64,000 nt of DNA from Warburgia ugandensis. Its lineage: Eukaryota > Streptophyta > Magnoliopsida > Canellales > Canellaceae. Under the pieces are notes generated by a model that was not told where the DNA came from, did not search any database, and worked only from the letters and a program-made list of their open reading frames with translations. This document shows positions 47,278 to 60,740 of this stretch, piece by piece (positions within the stretch are counted from its first letter, which is position 1; every line of letters starts with the position of its first letter). The position numbers were made by a program, and so were the translations under genes. The stretch spans positions 49,428,001-49,492,000 of the forward strand of contig CP141127.1 in NCBI GenBank assembly GCA_035236585.1, in the 5' to 3' direction.

Positions 47278-50200
47278 TGTAATAACCCCAATTTTTGTAA
47301 ATTGATTGAGAAAATTAATTTAGTTTGAATTTTTAGAAATTTTGGGTTGAAATATAAGGTTATTGGAAATTATCTTTTTATAAAGATTAAAATATAATTT
47401 AAAACTTATAAATTATGAATGTACTCAAAAAATCGATCGAAATGACACTAAGTACGTTCAATTCCGAGTAAAAATGAAAAGTCCCTAATTTTCTCCATTT
47501 TTATGAATAAAAGGGTAAAATGGTAATTTTACCCATAATCGAGATCTAAGACTTCAATATTTAGAATGTACTCAGAAATACGATTCCAATGCCACTAAGT
47601 ACGCTCAATTTTGAGTATAGGAGAATAAAACAAAATTTTCTCCATAAAAGGGCAAAATGGTCCTTTCACACCTCTGTGGAGACCACATGGGGCTCACAAA
47701 TGAATCCAACAGCCAAAAAACATGTAATGAGTGGTCAAACCACTGCCAATTGATAGTGGAGAAGGAAGTGGTAGTGGAGGATCCAATGTTAATTTAATAT
47801 TCAAAAGAATTGAAACATAATTATTACAAGTAATTATGAAAAATTCAAAAACATCAATAAATACACCCCCAAAAATCTTTTAAGAATTTTCATTAAAATT
47901 CCCATAAAATTATCTTGCTTCCCCTTAAAAACCATATCTAGATTCATTCCCAAATTTCTAAAACTCCCACAAATCTCTCTTCTTTTACTTTCTCTCTCCT
48001 CTCTCTAGATTGGAACAAGAGACCTAAATTCAATTAGGCACTCTGTTCCAAATCAAAACCCACCATTCCTATTGTCCTAAACTACATTATCTACAAAACC
48101 CCAAATGAAATTTCAAGATCCAATGGCATAATCAACGGGAATTAACAAAACATGCGGTTATTGGGCGATCTTATAATCAAGTGGATATTTCTTATAAATT
48201 GGGCTGCAAAACCTATATTTTTCTCCAATCGAGCAAGTGGAAACTCTTTCCATACTTATTTCAGGTTATTTTATATAATTTTTATTTTTCAAAAATTAAG
48301 TTTAGGTTAAAAATTATAAAAATCAAGGATAAGAACCCTTCAATTCTGTATAATGGAGGGCTTAGATGGTAAATCTGAGGCATCCAATCGATCCAAAAGG
48401 ATCCAAATACCCTAGGGTGGAATTTTCAAGAAATTTTATCAAGTTTTGAGCCCTTGATTGAAAGGAATTGATTGGATGGTCCAAAATAGATTGTTTGATC
48501 TTCTTTATAAGATTGGGACCCTGGGATGTCACTACGGGACATCGCAAGAGATGTGCCCTATGGGATCTTCTCCACATGGGCTCTGCGTGCGACGCTGTCC
48601 CAATCGAACGACCGTGCGATAGCACAAGTCTCGAGGAGTGCATTATCGCATGCATCCTAATGATGGGAGCGTGGTGACTGCTCCGCCCTACTAATCAAGA
48701 CCATCCATTCAGCTAGGCTCAAATCAAATTTGGACCCTTAGAATGACTGTGAACTTCAAAGTTCAATTACAGAGTCATCTGAACTCCACATTAAGATAGG
48801 AAAGAAGCTATGGAAAGCTTGTAATGTCTATTTTGTTTGTAAATCATAAAATTGATAAAAATATTCAAGAAACTTTCTATTTTTAAGAATTGAGCTTCTA
48901 ATTTTCATGATCTTCAAGATCTAAGATGATCAGATCTTGGGAATCTAATGCAATGATGATATAATGTTGAAATCAAGTAATATCCATGATTTATTTTGAT
49001 AGATCTAACATAAAATGAGGAATCTACCTTTTATGATAAAAAAAACCCTAAAAATACAAAGGGACCCACTTTATTAATAAGATCAAGCATGATCAAACCC
49101 TTGGGATGGATTGAATGAATGTGATTATGATGGAATCTAGTGAGATCATGTATTAAATGTGACAAAAACAAATGTATATGATCTTTGGACCTTAATGAAG
49201 TAAAAGCCCTAAATGTTATTAAAGCCCTTCATCTAAAGGAAAAGATCTAAAATCTAATGGTTGAATCATAAGTAAAAGTTTCTAATAATATTAATCTAAT
49301 TGTCTTTTATTTGATAATAGAATTGTAAATGTGATTTATGTTATAAAGTAGGAAGCATAATAGTGTAATTCTTAAATTTTAGCATGCTATGCTCTAAATG
49401 TTATTATTTTGTTATTAGGTTGATAGATTTAATTATCTTAGGGCCATGTTAGTTTAAATTTGAGATTTTAGCATGATTCCATTAGATTAGTAGTAAAATT
49501 TCATGTATTTCATAACTTAAGATCATGCTATTTTAAGTATAGTTTTATTCCATTAGGTTAAGTTACATTTATAGGAAGCATGTTAGTATAAATGGTTGTT
49601 AAACTTATATTAGATTTATGCTTTGAAGTTTATGATTTAATTGTTGTCAAATTTTATTAGTATATTCAATTTTTAAGTAGTTGTTAAGATATGATGAGCA
49701 TAAATCACCAAAATGTAAACTAATGGAATATAGAAATTCATAGACAATTAAGATGAGTTAATGACTTTGACTTAATATTGTAAGGGTTATAGTTAGTAGG
49801 ACAATATAAGGATTATCAAATCCTTGGCTCAAACTAGGAGAATAATGAATCCCATGAATGGCATTTTAAATGTTTATGTATTTAATTAAAATCAATTAGA
49901 AAGAATACTTAGGGTTAAAATGCTCATAGGAACCTTACGAAAGGTTGAGCTAAGGTCACTCTAGTGAAACCTGAACATGGTGGTTAAGAGGGTTCTCTAA
50001 TAGAGCTTTGCTCTTCCCCTACCTTCCATTGATGTTTGTGAGGTCTCAACACCTCCTTACATGAGGATTGAAGTAACCACTTTGTGTTCAGCCATTTAGC
50101 TAGTAAGCTTTAGTCAATTGGAAATAAGAGGAGTGGTCTAGACTTAGGATGAAATAAGCTATCTTCAACTAATAAAACATTAACTGGTTGAATAATAATA

Positions 50201-52044
50201 ATAAAGAGCATAAAAGGTTAGTAAATTATCTAACCCTAATAAAAATTGTAAGTAAGATATGGATGATTAAATAAGATCCATGGGATCTTGAATGATCAAG
50301 AAAAATCAAAAGAAATAAATACTTCTTGATGAGATACATGTATATATATAGAAGATCTTAGATCAAATAGAATAGAATAGAAGATCTTAGATCAAATAGG
50401 ATATAAGATCTTAGATCAAATAGAATAGAAGATCTAAACCCTTGATCAAATATGATTCAAGGAAGAGAACCAAGATCATCCTCCTTAGGGATGATCAAAC
50501 GACTAAACTTAGATCAAAGAAGAGCTAGATGATAGAAGATCTAAGCCCTTGATCTTTATCAAAAGTATAAATTGTTGATCAAAGGATCTACGAAAGATCA
50601 AGATCAAAGAAAAGAATACACAAACACTTAGAATAGAAAATACTTAGATCTGAAAGATTAGAAGATCATTCTGACCATCAGAACCATGGATCAATAGAAT
50701 AAACACTATTTGAGGAAGATAGATCATGACAGGACACAAGATCTAATCCTTTATATCAAAGGACAAGATTAGACAAGGAATATAGATAGGATAAAAAAAT
50801 ATAGGATTATTCAAATTGTATAAATATATTGACAATATGTATGGATTTACAGATTACATATGTCAATCAGGATCGAGGAGGATCTAAAGAGATGGATCAC
50901 TACTAGATATACATGTATTAAATCCCTTGAAGACGCTTATGATCCAACTAAAACACATATGAAATGGTTCAGTTAGAATTGAGGAAAAAACTCTAAGTGA
51001 ATAGGGAACTAGAAGATATTCTAACCCTAAGTAAACAGACAGATTGTTTGACACGCATGAGAATTACTTTACATATAAGCATGGAGGCTTTTAGTTTTGT
51101 TTTAAATAGCCATAGGCTTGGGGATGCTATGCTAGGAGTTAGTAGGGTTTGGCCACCCGCTCTCTGAAACTTGTTATGGTATGGATACTAAACCTAATTG
51201 CATGCGTAGTAGTCCATTATGTATTTTTACATTATGATGCTTGGCATAGTGAAATGCCTTATGATATTGCATAATGAGGTGCCGGGTGCTCGTGGATTAC
51301 CAATACTGCCCATATGAGGGAGTATGTCCAACAGAGTTTGGATGATCTATCAACTCAATATAAACAGGGTATGATTATGGTTTGAGATATTAACTATTTT
51401 TCATGGTTTTGACCGTATATATATATATACAAAGTATATAGTACGTATGTGCAAGTATGTACATATATGACCAAGTAAAGAGATTGATCCATGAGTATGA
51501 ATAATGGGATTATGAAGTATTAGGATTATATTGTCAAATTATTATGCTTCTTGATTCCCCTACCAAGCATAGCTTGCTGAGATATTGTAAATGTTTGAAT
51601 GTTTACAATATCTCAAATAAAGAGAAGGAGAGTTAGGAGCTCAAGATTGAAGAAGATTTTGGGAGAATAATCATTAGGGTATACCCCTTGAGGACATGCA
51701 TTTTTATTTGAAAGCATTGTATTGTATTGAGAGTTTTTATTGTATGGTGAGCTTTGAAATTTGGATTATGTTATTTAGACAAGTATTGTAATGATACCCA
51801 AGCTATACTGTGAACCACTAGATGGATTCTGGAATTTAATAAAAGTATATTCCTTCAATGGAATTTTATCTTGTACAAAATTCTACTTATGTTATGTGTG
51901 AAGTGATGACTTGTGTTTTTCAAAACAAGTTCTAAAGAGTAGAATTTTCACTGCTTTGTTTTGCAAAAAAAAAAAATTACTACTAAGGGACCTATCTTTG
52001 AAAAATGTATTACAAAATGTGTTACAAAAACTTGGGTCGTCACA
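47278..52044 (+). repeat. Element E 3' LTR, near full length
   Basis: 4,767 bp, from TGTAATAACCCC to GGGTCGTCACA. It contains the CpG-richer patch absent from the 5' LTR (about 48520-48700), a three-unit AGATCTTAGATCAAATAG repeat (50351-50430) against about two units in the 5' LTR, the double hairpin (51564-51614) and AATAAA (51838). About 155 bases are missing near 51196 relative to the 5' LTR. Neither strand has a meaningful open frame. Confidence 0.9.
51564..51614 (+). promoter_or_regulatory. Terminal double hairpin, element E 3' LTR
   Basis: CAAGC-ATA-GCTTG (51564-51576), then GAGATATTGTAAA paired perfectly with TTTACAATATCTC (51602-51614), as in the 5' LTR. Confidence 0.65.
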
Positions 52045-52049
52045 AGACC

Positions 52050-52450
52050 TTTCCCCTTCTAAATCAAATAAGTGGATTTTTAGGAAGAAGGGTATATGAT
52101 CAGATGAACTGTTGAGGTTTCTCAAGTAAAAACAATGGTGACAAAGAGAAAACATTTTAGGAGTGTGGAATTGTAGACATGAAAGGGGATTTGAAAGTGG
52201 AGAACATTGTCAATATGGATTTAGACCATCCTTCATCTCTGCGAAGAATTTTTCCACCTTTTCCAAGGTAGCTAGGTTAGAGTTGGAGGAAGAGACTTGT
52301 AGATCCAATGTTATATTTTGAAAATTTAACCACAATTTAAGGGTATTTTCATTCCTGAACGTTCCAATTTCGAATGCTTACCCAAAAATTGATTGGAAGA
52401 TTGGATGTTGTAAGTAGGAAATTGGCAAATGATCATGTGATCTAATTTAA
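52050..52450. other. Unassigned sequence right of element E
   Basis: No gene or repeat recognised. By the TSD it is the continuation of the sequence left of 37513. The last 30 bases (TTGTAAATATCTATTGCATG) match the left edge of repeat Z copy 2 at about 34731. Confidence 0.5.
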
Positions 52451-52479
52451 ACTTGTAAATATCTATTGCATGTCCATGG

Positions 52480-53023
52480 CATTTTTTTGTATATATAATT
52501 TTTTTCACAAAATTCGAGTATCATCTCCATGACAACAATGCATTTCAAAGGTTCTAAAAACCAATGAGTTTATATTTTATACTTTCCAAGATTCTATCTA
52601 GTAATAGCTCACAGTCCAACTATATAAATGCATATATACATACATGTCCAGGAGGATAACATATAAGTCATATACTTACATTGGTAGCACAGTCTCGCGC
52701 TATTATTGTCTTCCTCCACGATTCCATCTACCTTGTTTTTGTTTATCCTTCAAATCACTTTCTTCAAAGACATTGTAAACAAATTACAATCTCTCAGAAA
52801 GCATGTGCTTGGTAATTATTTTGAACCTCGAGTTTTGTAATGTACATAAGGCCAAATACAAATGAGATTCTAGGTCATTCATAAATCTATTTTAAAGAAT
52901 AGTATACATTCATATAGTCTCAATCATATGATAACGTTCATATCATCTAAATCTCAATATCATTTCAAATAACTTCATATCATAGTATCTCATCATATAT
53001 CAACTTGTGATGTAGACAAATTT
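52480..53023 (-). repeat. Element H LTR, 3' portion (antisense)
   Basis: The reverse complement follows 28400-28740 of element G, including the hairpin block (about 52767-52810, with one mismatch in the stem) and the stretch before it. It is separated from the rest of the LTR by solo LTR I. No PBS was found to its left, so the LTR's own end is lost. Confidence 0.7.
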
Positions 53024-53436
53024 ATGTCTGTGACGACCCAGGTTTTTGAAACATGATTTGTAAAGTATTTTGAAAGGCAAGGCCCTTAAGAGTGTAAAAT
53101 TTTTTTCGCAAAACAAAGTAGCGGAAATTCTTTTCTTTAGAATTTGTTTTGAAAACCCAAGTCACCGCTTCATACATAACATAAGTACAATTTGTGTACA
53201 AAATAAAATTCCATTGAAGGAATATACTTTTATTAAACTCCAGGATCCATCCAGTGGTTCACAGTGCAGCCAAATATAGTACAATACTTGTCCAAATTAC
53301 ATAATGCAAAACTCAAGATTACCATACAATAAAACTCTCAACAAAGGAAAATACATGTCTTCAAGGGTATACCTTGAAGATTATTCTCTTCAAGTCTTCT
53401 ATAGTCTTCAGCTCCTAACTCTCCTTCCCTGTATCT

Positions 53437-53478
53437 AAGATATTGCAACAAGTACAATATCTCAGCAAGCAATGCTTG
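53437..53478 (-). promoter_or_regulatory. Terminal double hairpin of solo LTR I
   Basis: CAAGC-AAT-GCTTG (53466-53478) and GATATTG paired with CAATATC (53439-53461), with a G-T-type outer pair. Confidence 0.55.
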
Positions 53479-56400
53479 GTAGGAGATTCAATAAACATAA
53501 TAATTGACAAGGTAATTCCAATACTTCATAATCTCATTATCCTTAAACATACTCTTTACTTTGTAAGTTATGTATATCTATATACATACATACCCTTTAT
53601 GGGTAAACCATTTAAATTTGTGAAAGTAGTCAAATATCATTCCCAACTAAGCTGATTAATTCTCTTCATTTTGAGAATTGAGTATTACAGCTAATCTTAT
53701 ACTGGGAATTTCCCTTCTTGGGAAATATTGGTAATATACGATTACCTAGCATTTCATTATGCTATAACATAAGGCATTTCACTATGCCTATTCTCATATG
53801 CATCATAATGCAAAATAATCAGAAAGGTTGTTATGCTGCAGTCTGATCCGTACTAGCGCGCTCGGATAACTGCCCTGTTCACCACTGATACCACGGTGGA
53901 AAATATTATGTCACTGCCCGTATGGGGGGGCAAGACTTTCACAGTGGTGGCCTTCCCATAATTGCCACCACCCGACTTTTAGCCTCTCATAGGGCAAGGT
54001 ATCATCATATCATCAAATTTCAAGGAGCGGGTGGCCAAACCCTCATAACTCCTCTAGCAATAACATTCCCCTAGGCTTATGCCTATTAAAACAAACTCTC
54101 AAGCCTCCAAGCTTGTATGTAAAATAGATTTCATATATATCAGATCATATGTCTGTTTACTTAGGGTTGAAATATTTCCTAGTTCCCTATTCACTTATGG
54201 TTTAGTCCTTAACCATCTTATATGTGTTTGGTTGGATCATAAGGTTTTCAAGAGATTTAATACAAGTATTATCATTACTCTTGTCAACATAAGATCATAA
54301 GTGCAATCATGTATGCATTCATCAAATCCTCCTACCTTTAAGGATTGATCTCTTTTCCCCAATCTTCCATGATCTTGACTGATGTATGTAATCTGTACAT
54401 CCATACATATTGTCAATATATAAATTATGAACAATCCTATTGATCACTAGATCTGATGATTAGAATGATCTTGAGATCATTTATATCTAAGTATTTTTCT
54501 ACCTCTAAGTCTTTGTATGTCTATCTTCTTGATCTTGATCTTTCATAGATCCATTGATTGACAATCTACACATGTTGATAAAGATCAAGGTCCTAGATCT
54601 TCTATCATCTAGTTCTTCTTTGATCTAAGTTCAGTTATTAGATCATCCCTATGGAGGATGATCTTGGTTTTCTTCCTTGAATTATCTTTGATCAAGGATT
54701 TGGATTATCTAATCTAATGAACTATAACATGTATACTAATAAACATGCATACTAAGTACACTATAGTGTTCTTATTTTTATTGTTATTGATCATCCAAGA
54801 TCTAATGGATCTTGTTTGATCATCCTTATCTTACTTACTGTTTTTATTAGGGTTAGGTAATTTACTAACCTTTTATGCTCTTATTATTATTATTCAACCA
54901 GTTAATGTGTTGGTTGAAAGTAGCTTATTCAAGCCTAAATCTAGACTGCTCCTCTTATTTCCAATTGGCTAAGGCTTATTAGCTGAATGGGTGAACACAA
55001 AGTGGTTACTTCAATCCTCATGTAAGGAGGCGTTTAGACCTCACAAACGTCAACGGAAGGTAGGGGAAGAGCGAGGCTCTATTAGATAACCCCCTTAACC
55101 ACTATGTTCATCATTCACTAGAATGACCATAGCTCAACCTTTCATAAGGTTCCTATAAGCATGTTTACCCTAAGTACTCTTTCTAATGGATTTTAATTAA
55201 GTCCATGAATATTTATAATGTTATTCATGGGGTTTATTATTCTTTTCCTAGTTTGGGCCAAGGACTTGATAATCCTTATATTGTCCTACTAATTATAGCC
55301 CTTACTAATTAAGTCCAAAGTACTCCATTCTTATTTGTGTAATGAAACTCTACTTTCTCATTAGAATACATTTTTGATGTTTTATGCTCTTTATCTCATA
55401 ACAAGTAAATCTACTAATAACATTTAACCATAAATGAATTATAAACTCAAAGCATAAAACTACATAATTTAACATTCAATGATAATGAGGCAAGGTACTT
55501 AAAATAATTAAATCTAGCACCTTATGATAATAATGAAATCACAATTCATGCTAAAGTCTAAATGTTACACTAGCATGCTTTATAACATAATCATATTTAA
55601 AATGCTCTTATATAAAATGAAACTAATTACATTAACATTTTTAGAAACCTTTACTTATGATCCAACCATTTGATATTAGATTTTTCCCTTTGATTAAGGG
55701 TATTAGTTATATTTAGAGAATTTTCTTTATTAAGGTCAAAAGATCATATTGATCTATTTTTTTCATAATCCATCCATGATTTCCTTGGATTTCATCATAT
55801 CAACATTTATTCTTTCCATCCCAAGGATCTGATCACACTTGATCTCATTGATCAAGTGGGTCCCTTTGTATTTTTTGGGTTTTTCTACCATAATGGGTAG
55901 ATCCCTTAATATATCTCATATATATCCAATTAAACCACAGATCTCACTATATTTCAATATTATATCATTATTAAAACCTATTTTTAAGATCTAATCATCT
56001 CAGATATTGAAGATCTAGTTAATTGGAAACTTATTTCTTTAATACAAAAAGTTTTTACTGAATAGTATATCCATTTTTATCATTTCATCAGAAAATAGAG
56101 GTTTCAAGCTTTCTATAGCTTCTTTCCGATCTCAATTTGGAGTTCAGATGTCTCCGAAATTGGATCTGGAAGTTCACAGTCTTTCCTAGGGCTTAGATTT
56201 GATCTAGGCCCAAGGAACGGACGGCTCAGATTTTTCGGGTGGAAAACCAAAGTGGGCAGACACGTTCAGTTCGTCGGGTGCGTCCGCTGAGATGAATGGA
56301 AGAAGCGGGCTTGCGGGGTCCACAGACGCGGATGGGATGAGCAGAACGCTCGTCGTCCACGCGCCCGTAAGCTTGGTTGTCGCTTGGCGCGTCCGCTCGT

Positions 56401-57158
56401 GGAATTGACGGATGCGCCATCGTATCGCTTGGAATGACTCTCCATGCGCAGCGCACGCGCCATTCCAACAGTGCGTCACGTGTGCGTCTTGGGCGTCGTT
56501 CGATCCGGAGATCGGACAGTCCATTATGGACCGTCCAATCAATCCTCTCTCAATTGAGGGCCCAAAACGTCTCTGATCTTTGTGAAAATTCTACCCTAGG
56601 GGTTTTGGACCCTTATGGATCTATTGGTGCATTCAGAATTCTCATCTAAGCACTCTATCATGCAGAATTAAGAGTTCTGTTGTTTACTTTATTTTTACCT
56701 TTTTTATTACTAAAATAAATTACAGAAAACTAAAAATTACATAAAAGAGTACTAAACATCTATATAAAGTATTTCCACTTACCTGATTGGAGAAAAACTT
56801 CGGTTATATGCCCAATTTAAAAAGAATACCTTGTTGATGTAGATATGGCCTAAGATCCACCTTTCTTGCAAATTTCCGTTGTTTGAACCGTTGGATCTTG
56901 AAATTTCTGTGGGGATTTTGTAGAATAGGTATGTTGGGAAGTTTTGGATGGTGGAATTGATCAAATTAGATCTGGAATAGAGTGCCTAATTGATTTTAGG
57001 TCTCTTGTTCCAATCTAAAAAGAAAAACAAATTGAAAACAGAGATGTCTCTTAGAAATTTCGGGTTTTTGGGGAGGGATCTAGGTCTAATTTTTTTAGGG
57101 AGAGTGAAGAAAATTTCGTGGGGATTTTATGAGAATTTTTGGAGGATTTTTGGGGTTG

Positions 57159-57166
57159 TATTTATA
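57159..57166 (-). promoter_or_regulatory. LTR TATA box of solo LTR I
   Basis: TATAAATA on the minus strand, 609 bases from the LTR start, in context ATGCC-box-CAAC. Confidence 0.65.
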
Positions 57167-60100
57167 GGCATTTTGGGTCTTTTTTCATAATTATAATATT
57201 TTATTTTTTATTATTAAATAGCATGAAAGTCTTCAATGCTCCATTTTTTTTTCCCCATGCCCCATTTTTCTTCCCCAAGACTAGCTGATGTTTATTGACC
57301 CATGAATTCACGTGGGCTGCTGATAAGATTGGTTGTTGGGTCCCCTTGTGGGCCCCACATGGTGTAAAAAGACCATTTTGCCATTTATGTATAAAATTTT
57401 GGGTTTTATTCCCATGATCTCGGATTTGAGTGTACTTAGTGGTGTTGGATTCGTATTTCTCAGTACATTCTAAATTTTGATATCTCATATTTTGATTTTG
57501 GGAGATTTTGATTTTTGGGTAAAATTACTATTTTACCCCTTTTGTCCAAGAAATGAAGAAACTTAAGGATTTCTCATCTGAATTTAGAATTTCTCATGCT
57601 TACAGTCATTTTGAAGGGTTTACTAAGTTTAATTTCAATTTTTCATGTCTTTATGATTTGATTTTAATTTTATAAAAAGTATATTCTAAATAACCCTAAT
57701 ATTTCAGCCCGAAATATCTGAAACTCAAACTTTATTGATTTTCTCAATCAATTACAAAAATTGGGGTTATTACAATGTCAATCCATCTAATAATATATTA
57801 AATCATTAAGTAGGAAAAATCATGCCAAGTCAAATCAAAACAAATCATGATCATATGTATCATAATTGGCATAAAAAAATCTCCCATGTACATGTCAAAT
57901 CACAAGATAACCATGTAAAGGATAATTCATGCTATCAGTATGCATAAATTAGTGATAGAGCAATAAAATAATTTAATATCACTTTTCCATTCAATATCAC
58001 ACAAATTCATGCTATATCAAATTAGAGCATATCAGCACAGGCAAATCCATGCCAAATCTATATAAGAGCATATTAGCTCACCATAGACAATCCATGCCAA
58101 ATCCATATCATAGCATATCAGCTCACCACAGGCAAATCCAAGCCAAATATACATATGAGCATACCATTTCACTATCAGCAAATCCATGCTAAAAACCAAA
58201 TCTCAAATCAAATCATGCATGTAAAAGCAATCTCAACCTAATCTACAAACATATTGTGAGCACCTAGAAGCCTGTTAGTGCCACATGCACTTGCCCTTAT
58301 CGACCACCCTTATCAGCTGCCCTCTTAGGCCTCCCTCATCGGCAACCCACAAATACCAATCATGAATCAAACTTTGATTACTTAGGGAAGATAAAAATGC
58401 GATGAAATAAACCGTGCGTCAAATCACAGTTACATATTAAAACAAATTGAGAAATCAAATCCATGAGATGCATAAATGAAATGCAAGTGTTAATAGTTCT
58501 AAACCACTAATCTTGGATACTCTATCCTTATAATTATCATTCAAATGTCTTGATAATATCTATATATCATTATAATTCATACATATCAAATTATATCTAC
58601 TTACTAAAACAATAATACAACATCCTCATCATTAAAAAAAGATATATATATATATCATCTTATTTAATCCTAAAAGTATGACACACTCATAATTTGTAAT
58701 TATATCATCTATCAATTCATTAAAATCTATCATAACATGTATTTAACTAGATACTTATTATTTGACTATACAAATAATCTAGTCATAATCCTAATACATA
58801 GATAAAGTAAAGATGTTAAAACAACCTACCTCTAATAGAGCAACTTAGATTTACTGACGGGAATAACTATCCAATTTGCGCACGCACTAATGATCAATCA
58901 CATATCTGTAACAATATAAGTATGCATTCAAATCTACAATCTAGGTTTTGCAAAAGTTAAAACCTTATTTGACAGTGTAATTCAATATAATCAATATCTA
59001 ATCTGATCACTCAACAATGGTGGAATCATTAGTATACTTCACAATTAATAAAATCTGACACATTCCACTATCTAATCTAGGTTTGGATGATTGACTATAG
59101 TTTAGATCTTATATATTGGTTACTGAGCAATACTTTGATCTATCGATCACATGATTAGATCTATGGTCTTTGCATTCGATGCATGGATGACAGTCAGATC
59201 CTAATTTCTCGGTCGATTAGTCCTTTAAAACTTAATCTCATACTTATATATAAGCTCATCCTTGGTTATATTTATGTGTTTTTAAGCATGGATCAAATAA
59301 TTAATGGTTAGATCATTGCTAGAACTTAGATTGACGTGTTTTGAAACATAGATATACACATTTCAATTGTAAAATGATGTTCAAAGAAAAGAAGGATCAA
59401 AGCTTACCAATCTGTGTTTAAAAGGTTTCCATAAATGTTGGATAGCAGTTAGGTTGTTGTGGATCATCACAGATTGGTGTGATTGGGGCTGTACATTATT
59501 GTTGCATCCATATCTCTGTCGAATCGATCTCGATGATCAAATCAGTTAAGGGGTTTTATTCTTGACAATGAGCGAAACTAGATGAACAGTAAGATCTTAT
59601 GATCTCAAATTACAAATCTCAAATCAAGATTGCATCTATTTTGGATGGTCAAATGATCTCGGATCTAAGATTAGACTTTTTCAATCGGTAGATCAAGCCA
59701 AAATATGCCTCAAATAGAGCATCAATATCATAAGTATAAGTGTATGTCTATCCATATATACATATGCATATAAATCTCTAAAAGCGTGATCAACACATGT
59801 ATGATAAAGATCTGCAAAGACATGATTTCAAATCATCCATAACGGTTAAAGTAATTCAAAAATCTATCAAATTAGTGTGCTCAAAACAAATCATATCGAA
59901 CCAAGGTGCATAGTCCTCAATTTGCAATGTACAAATCCATACCCACATCATTGCTGAAAATTGATCATTCCATATCACAGTAGTATATAGTTCTACCACC
60001 TGGGGCCATTAGTGGCATATCGTCCTACCACCAGCACCATTAGTTTGAACTCTTAAGAATGACCAACATGCCCAACATGTTAACAACACACAAACACCTA

Positions 60101-60419
60101 TGCTCATAGGGCCCTATCGTCACCCATTAGAGACTATCATGGCCTCCATGCCTACTCATAGATACCTGCATGAACCATGATTGATCAGACCTCATGGGGA
60201 CTATCCAGCTACTACTCAGAGCATATTCCCATGAGAAGGTACTCCTACTGCCCTCTGTCTCCATCACAGGGCTGGTAATAATCTCATCTCAGCGGTCAGT
60301 GGCCAACTACACCTCCTAGCATAGGGTCCTTGAGGCTTACAATAACACGTAGTACACTTGCCTTTAGGTCTTACTACTGCCCTAGGTGCGCAAGCCTTTG
60401 AGACTTATGGTACTTGTAG

Positions 60420-60740
60420 AGCCCCTATGGAGCAATCCCAGACTTAGGACACTCCAAGAGTGAGTACCCAAAACATCGATGAAATCCATATCTATAAGGA
60501 ATTACAGCTACTTGAGAAGAGCCTTCCTAAGTATCTACAAAACCATATCCATTAGGACTTATGACAACTCATAGAGTACCTACCAAAAGCATGGATGAAA
60601 TCCATAACCATTAAGGCTTACAACTGCTTGTAGAGCACTTGCATTAATAAATCCAAATCCATTAAGACTTACGGCCACTCATAGAGTATGCCTGCCTAAA
60701 CATCAATAAAATCAAAACTTACGGCTCGTGAAAGAATCCA
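60420..60740. repeat. 59-bp minisatellite of repeat Z, copy in H
   Basis: About five units of the same motif as at 35596-35965, such as CCATTAGGACTTA followed by ACTCATAGAGT, in the same direction. Confidence 0.7.

Larger units (their letters stand above)
37513..52049 (+). mobile_element. Element E: complete T1 LTR retrotransposon with giant LTRs, nested solo LTR inside
   Basis: The element spans 37518-52044 with a perfect duplication of AGACC (37513-37517 and 52045-52049). Order: 5' LTR (37518-41567), PBS (41570), internal region (to 47277, containing solo LTR J at 44299-47092), PPT, 3' LTR (47278-52044). Without J and its TSD it would be about 11.7 kb, of which about 8.8 kb is LTR. The internal 2.9 kb holds only decayed RT/RNase H. 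It is therefore non-autonomous now, reminiscent of large retrotransposon derivatives (LARDs), though readable pol traces show descent from a coding element. A rough hand count over the first 300 or so LTR bases gives about 8 percent difference between the two LTRs, mainly transitions, so it is an old insertion. Confidence 0.92.
53024..57779 (-). mobile_element. I: full-length 4,746-bp T1 solo LTR (antisense) with perfect TSD
   Basis: Runs 53029-57774, flanked by ATGTC on both sides (53024-53028 and 57775-57779). The minus-strand reading begins TGTAATAACCCC and ends GGGTCGTCACA. All T1 landmarks are present in order: GGGCCCACA segment, TATA box (57159-57166), purine-rich leader, CpG-rich patch (about 56210-56530), AT-rich tail, the GC-richer block (about 53820-53960) and the double hairpin (53437-53478). 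Rejoining the flanks restores the sequence seen unbroken near 28390-28420. No internal region is present. The 90- to 112-codon frames in the CpG patch overlap on both strands and are not genes. Confidence 0.93.

Noticed and set aside
56204..56649. 112-codon antisense and 90-codon sense frames
   Set aside because: Same CpG-rich LTR patch as above, in solo LTR I. No conservation of frame among copies.
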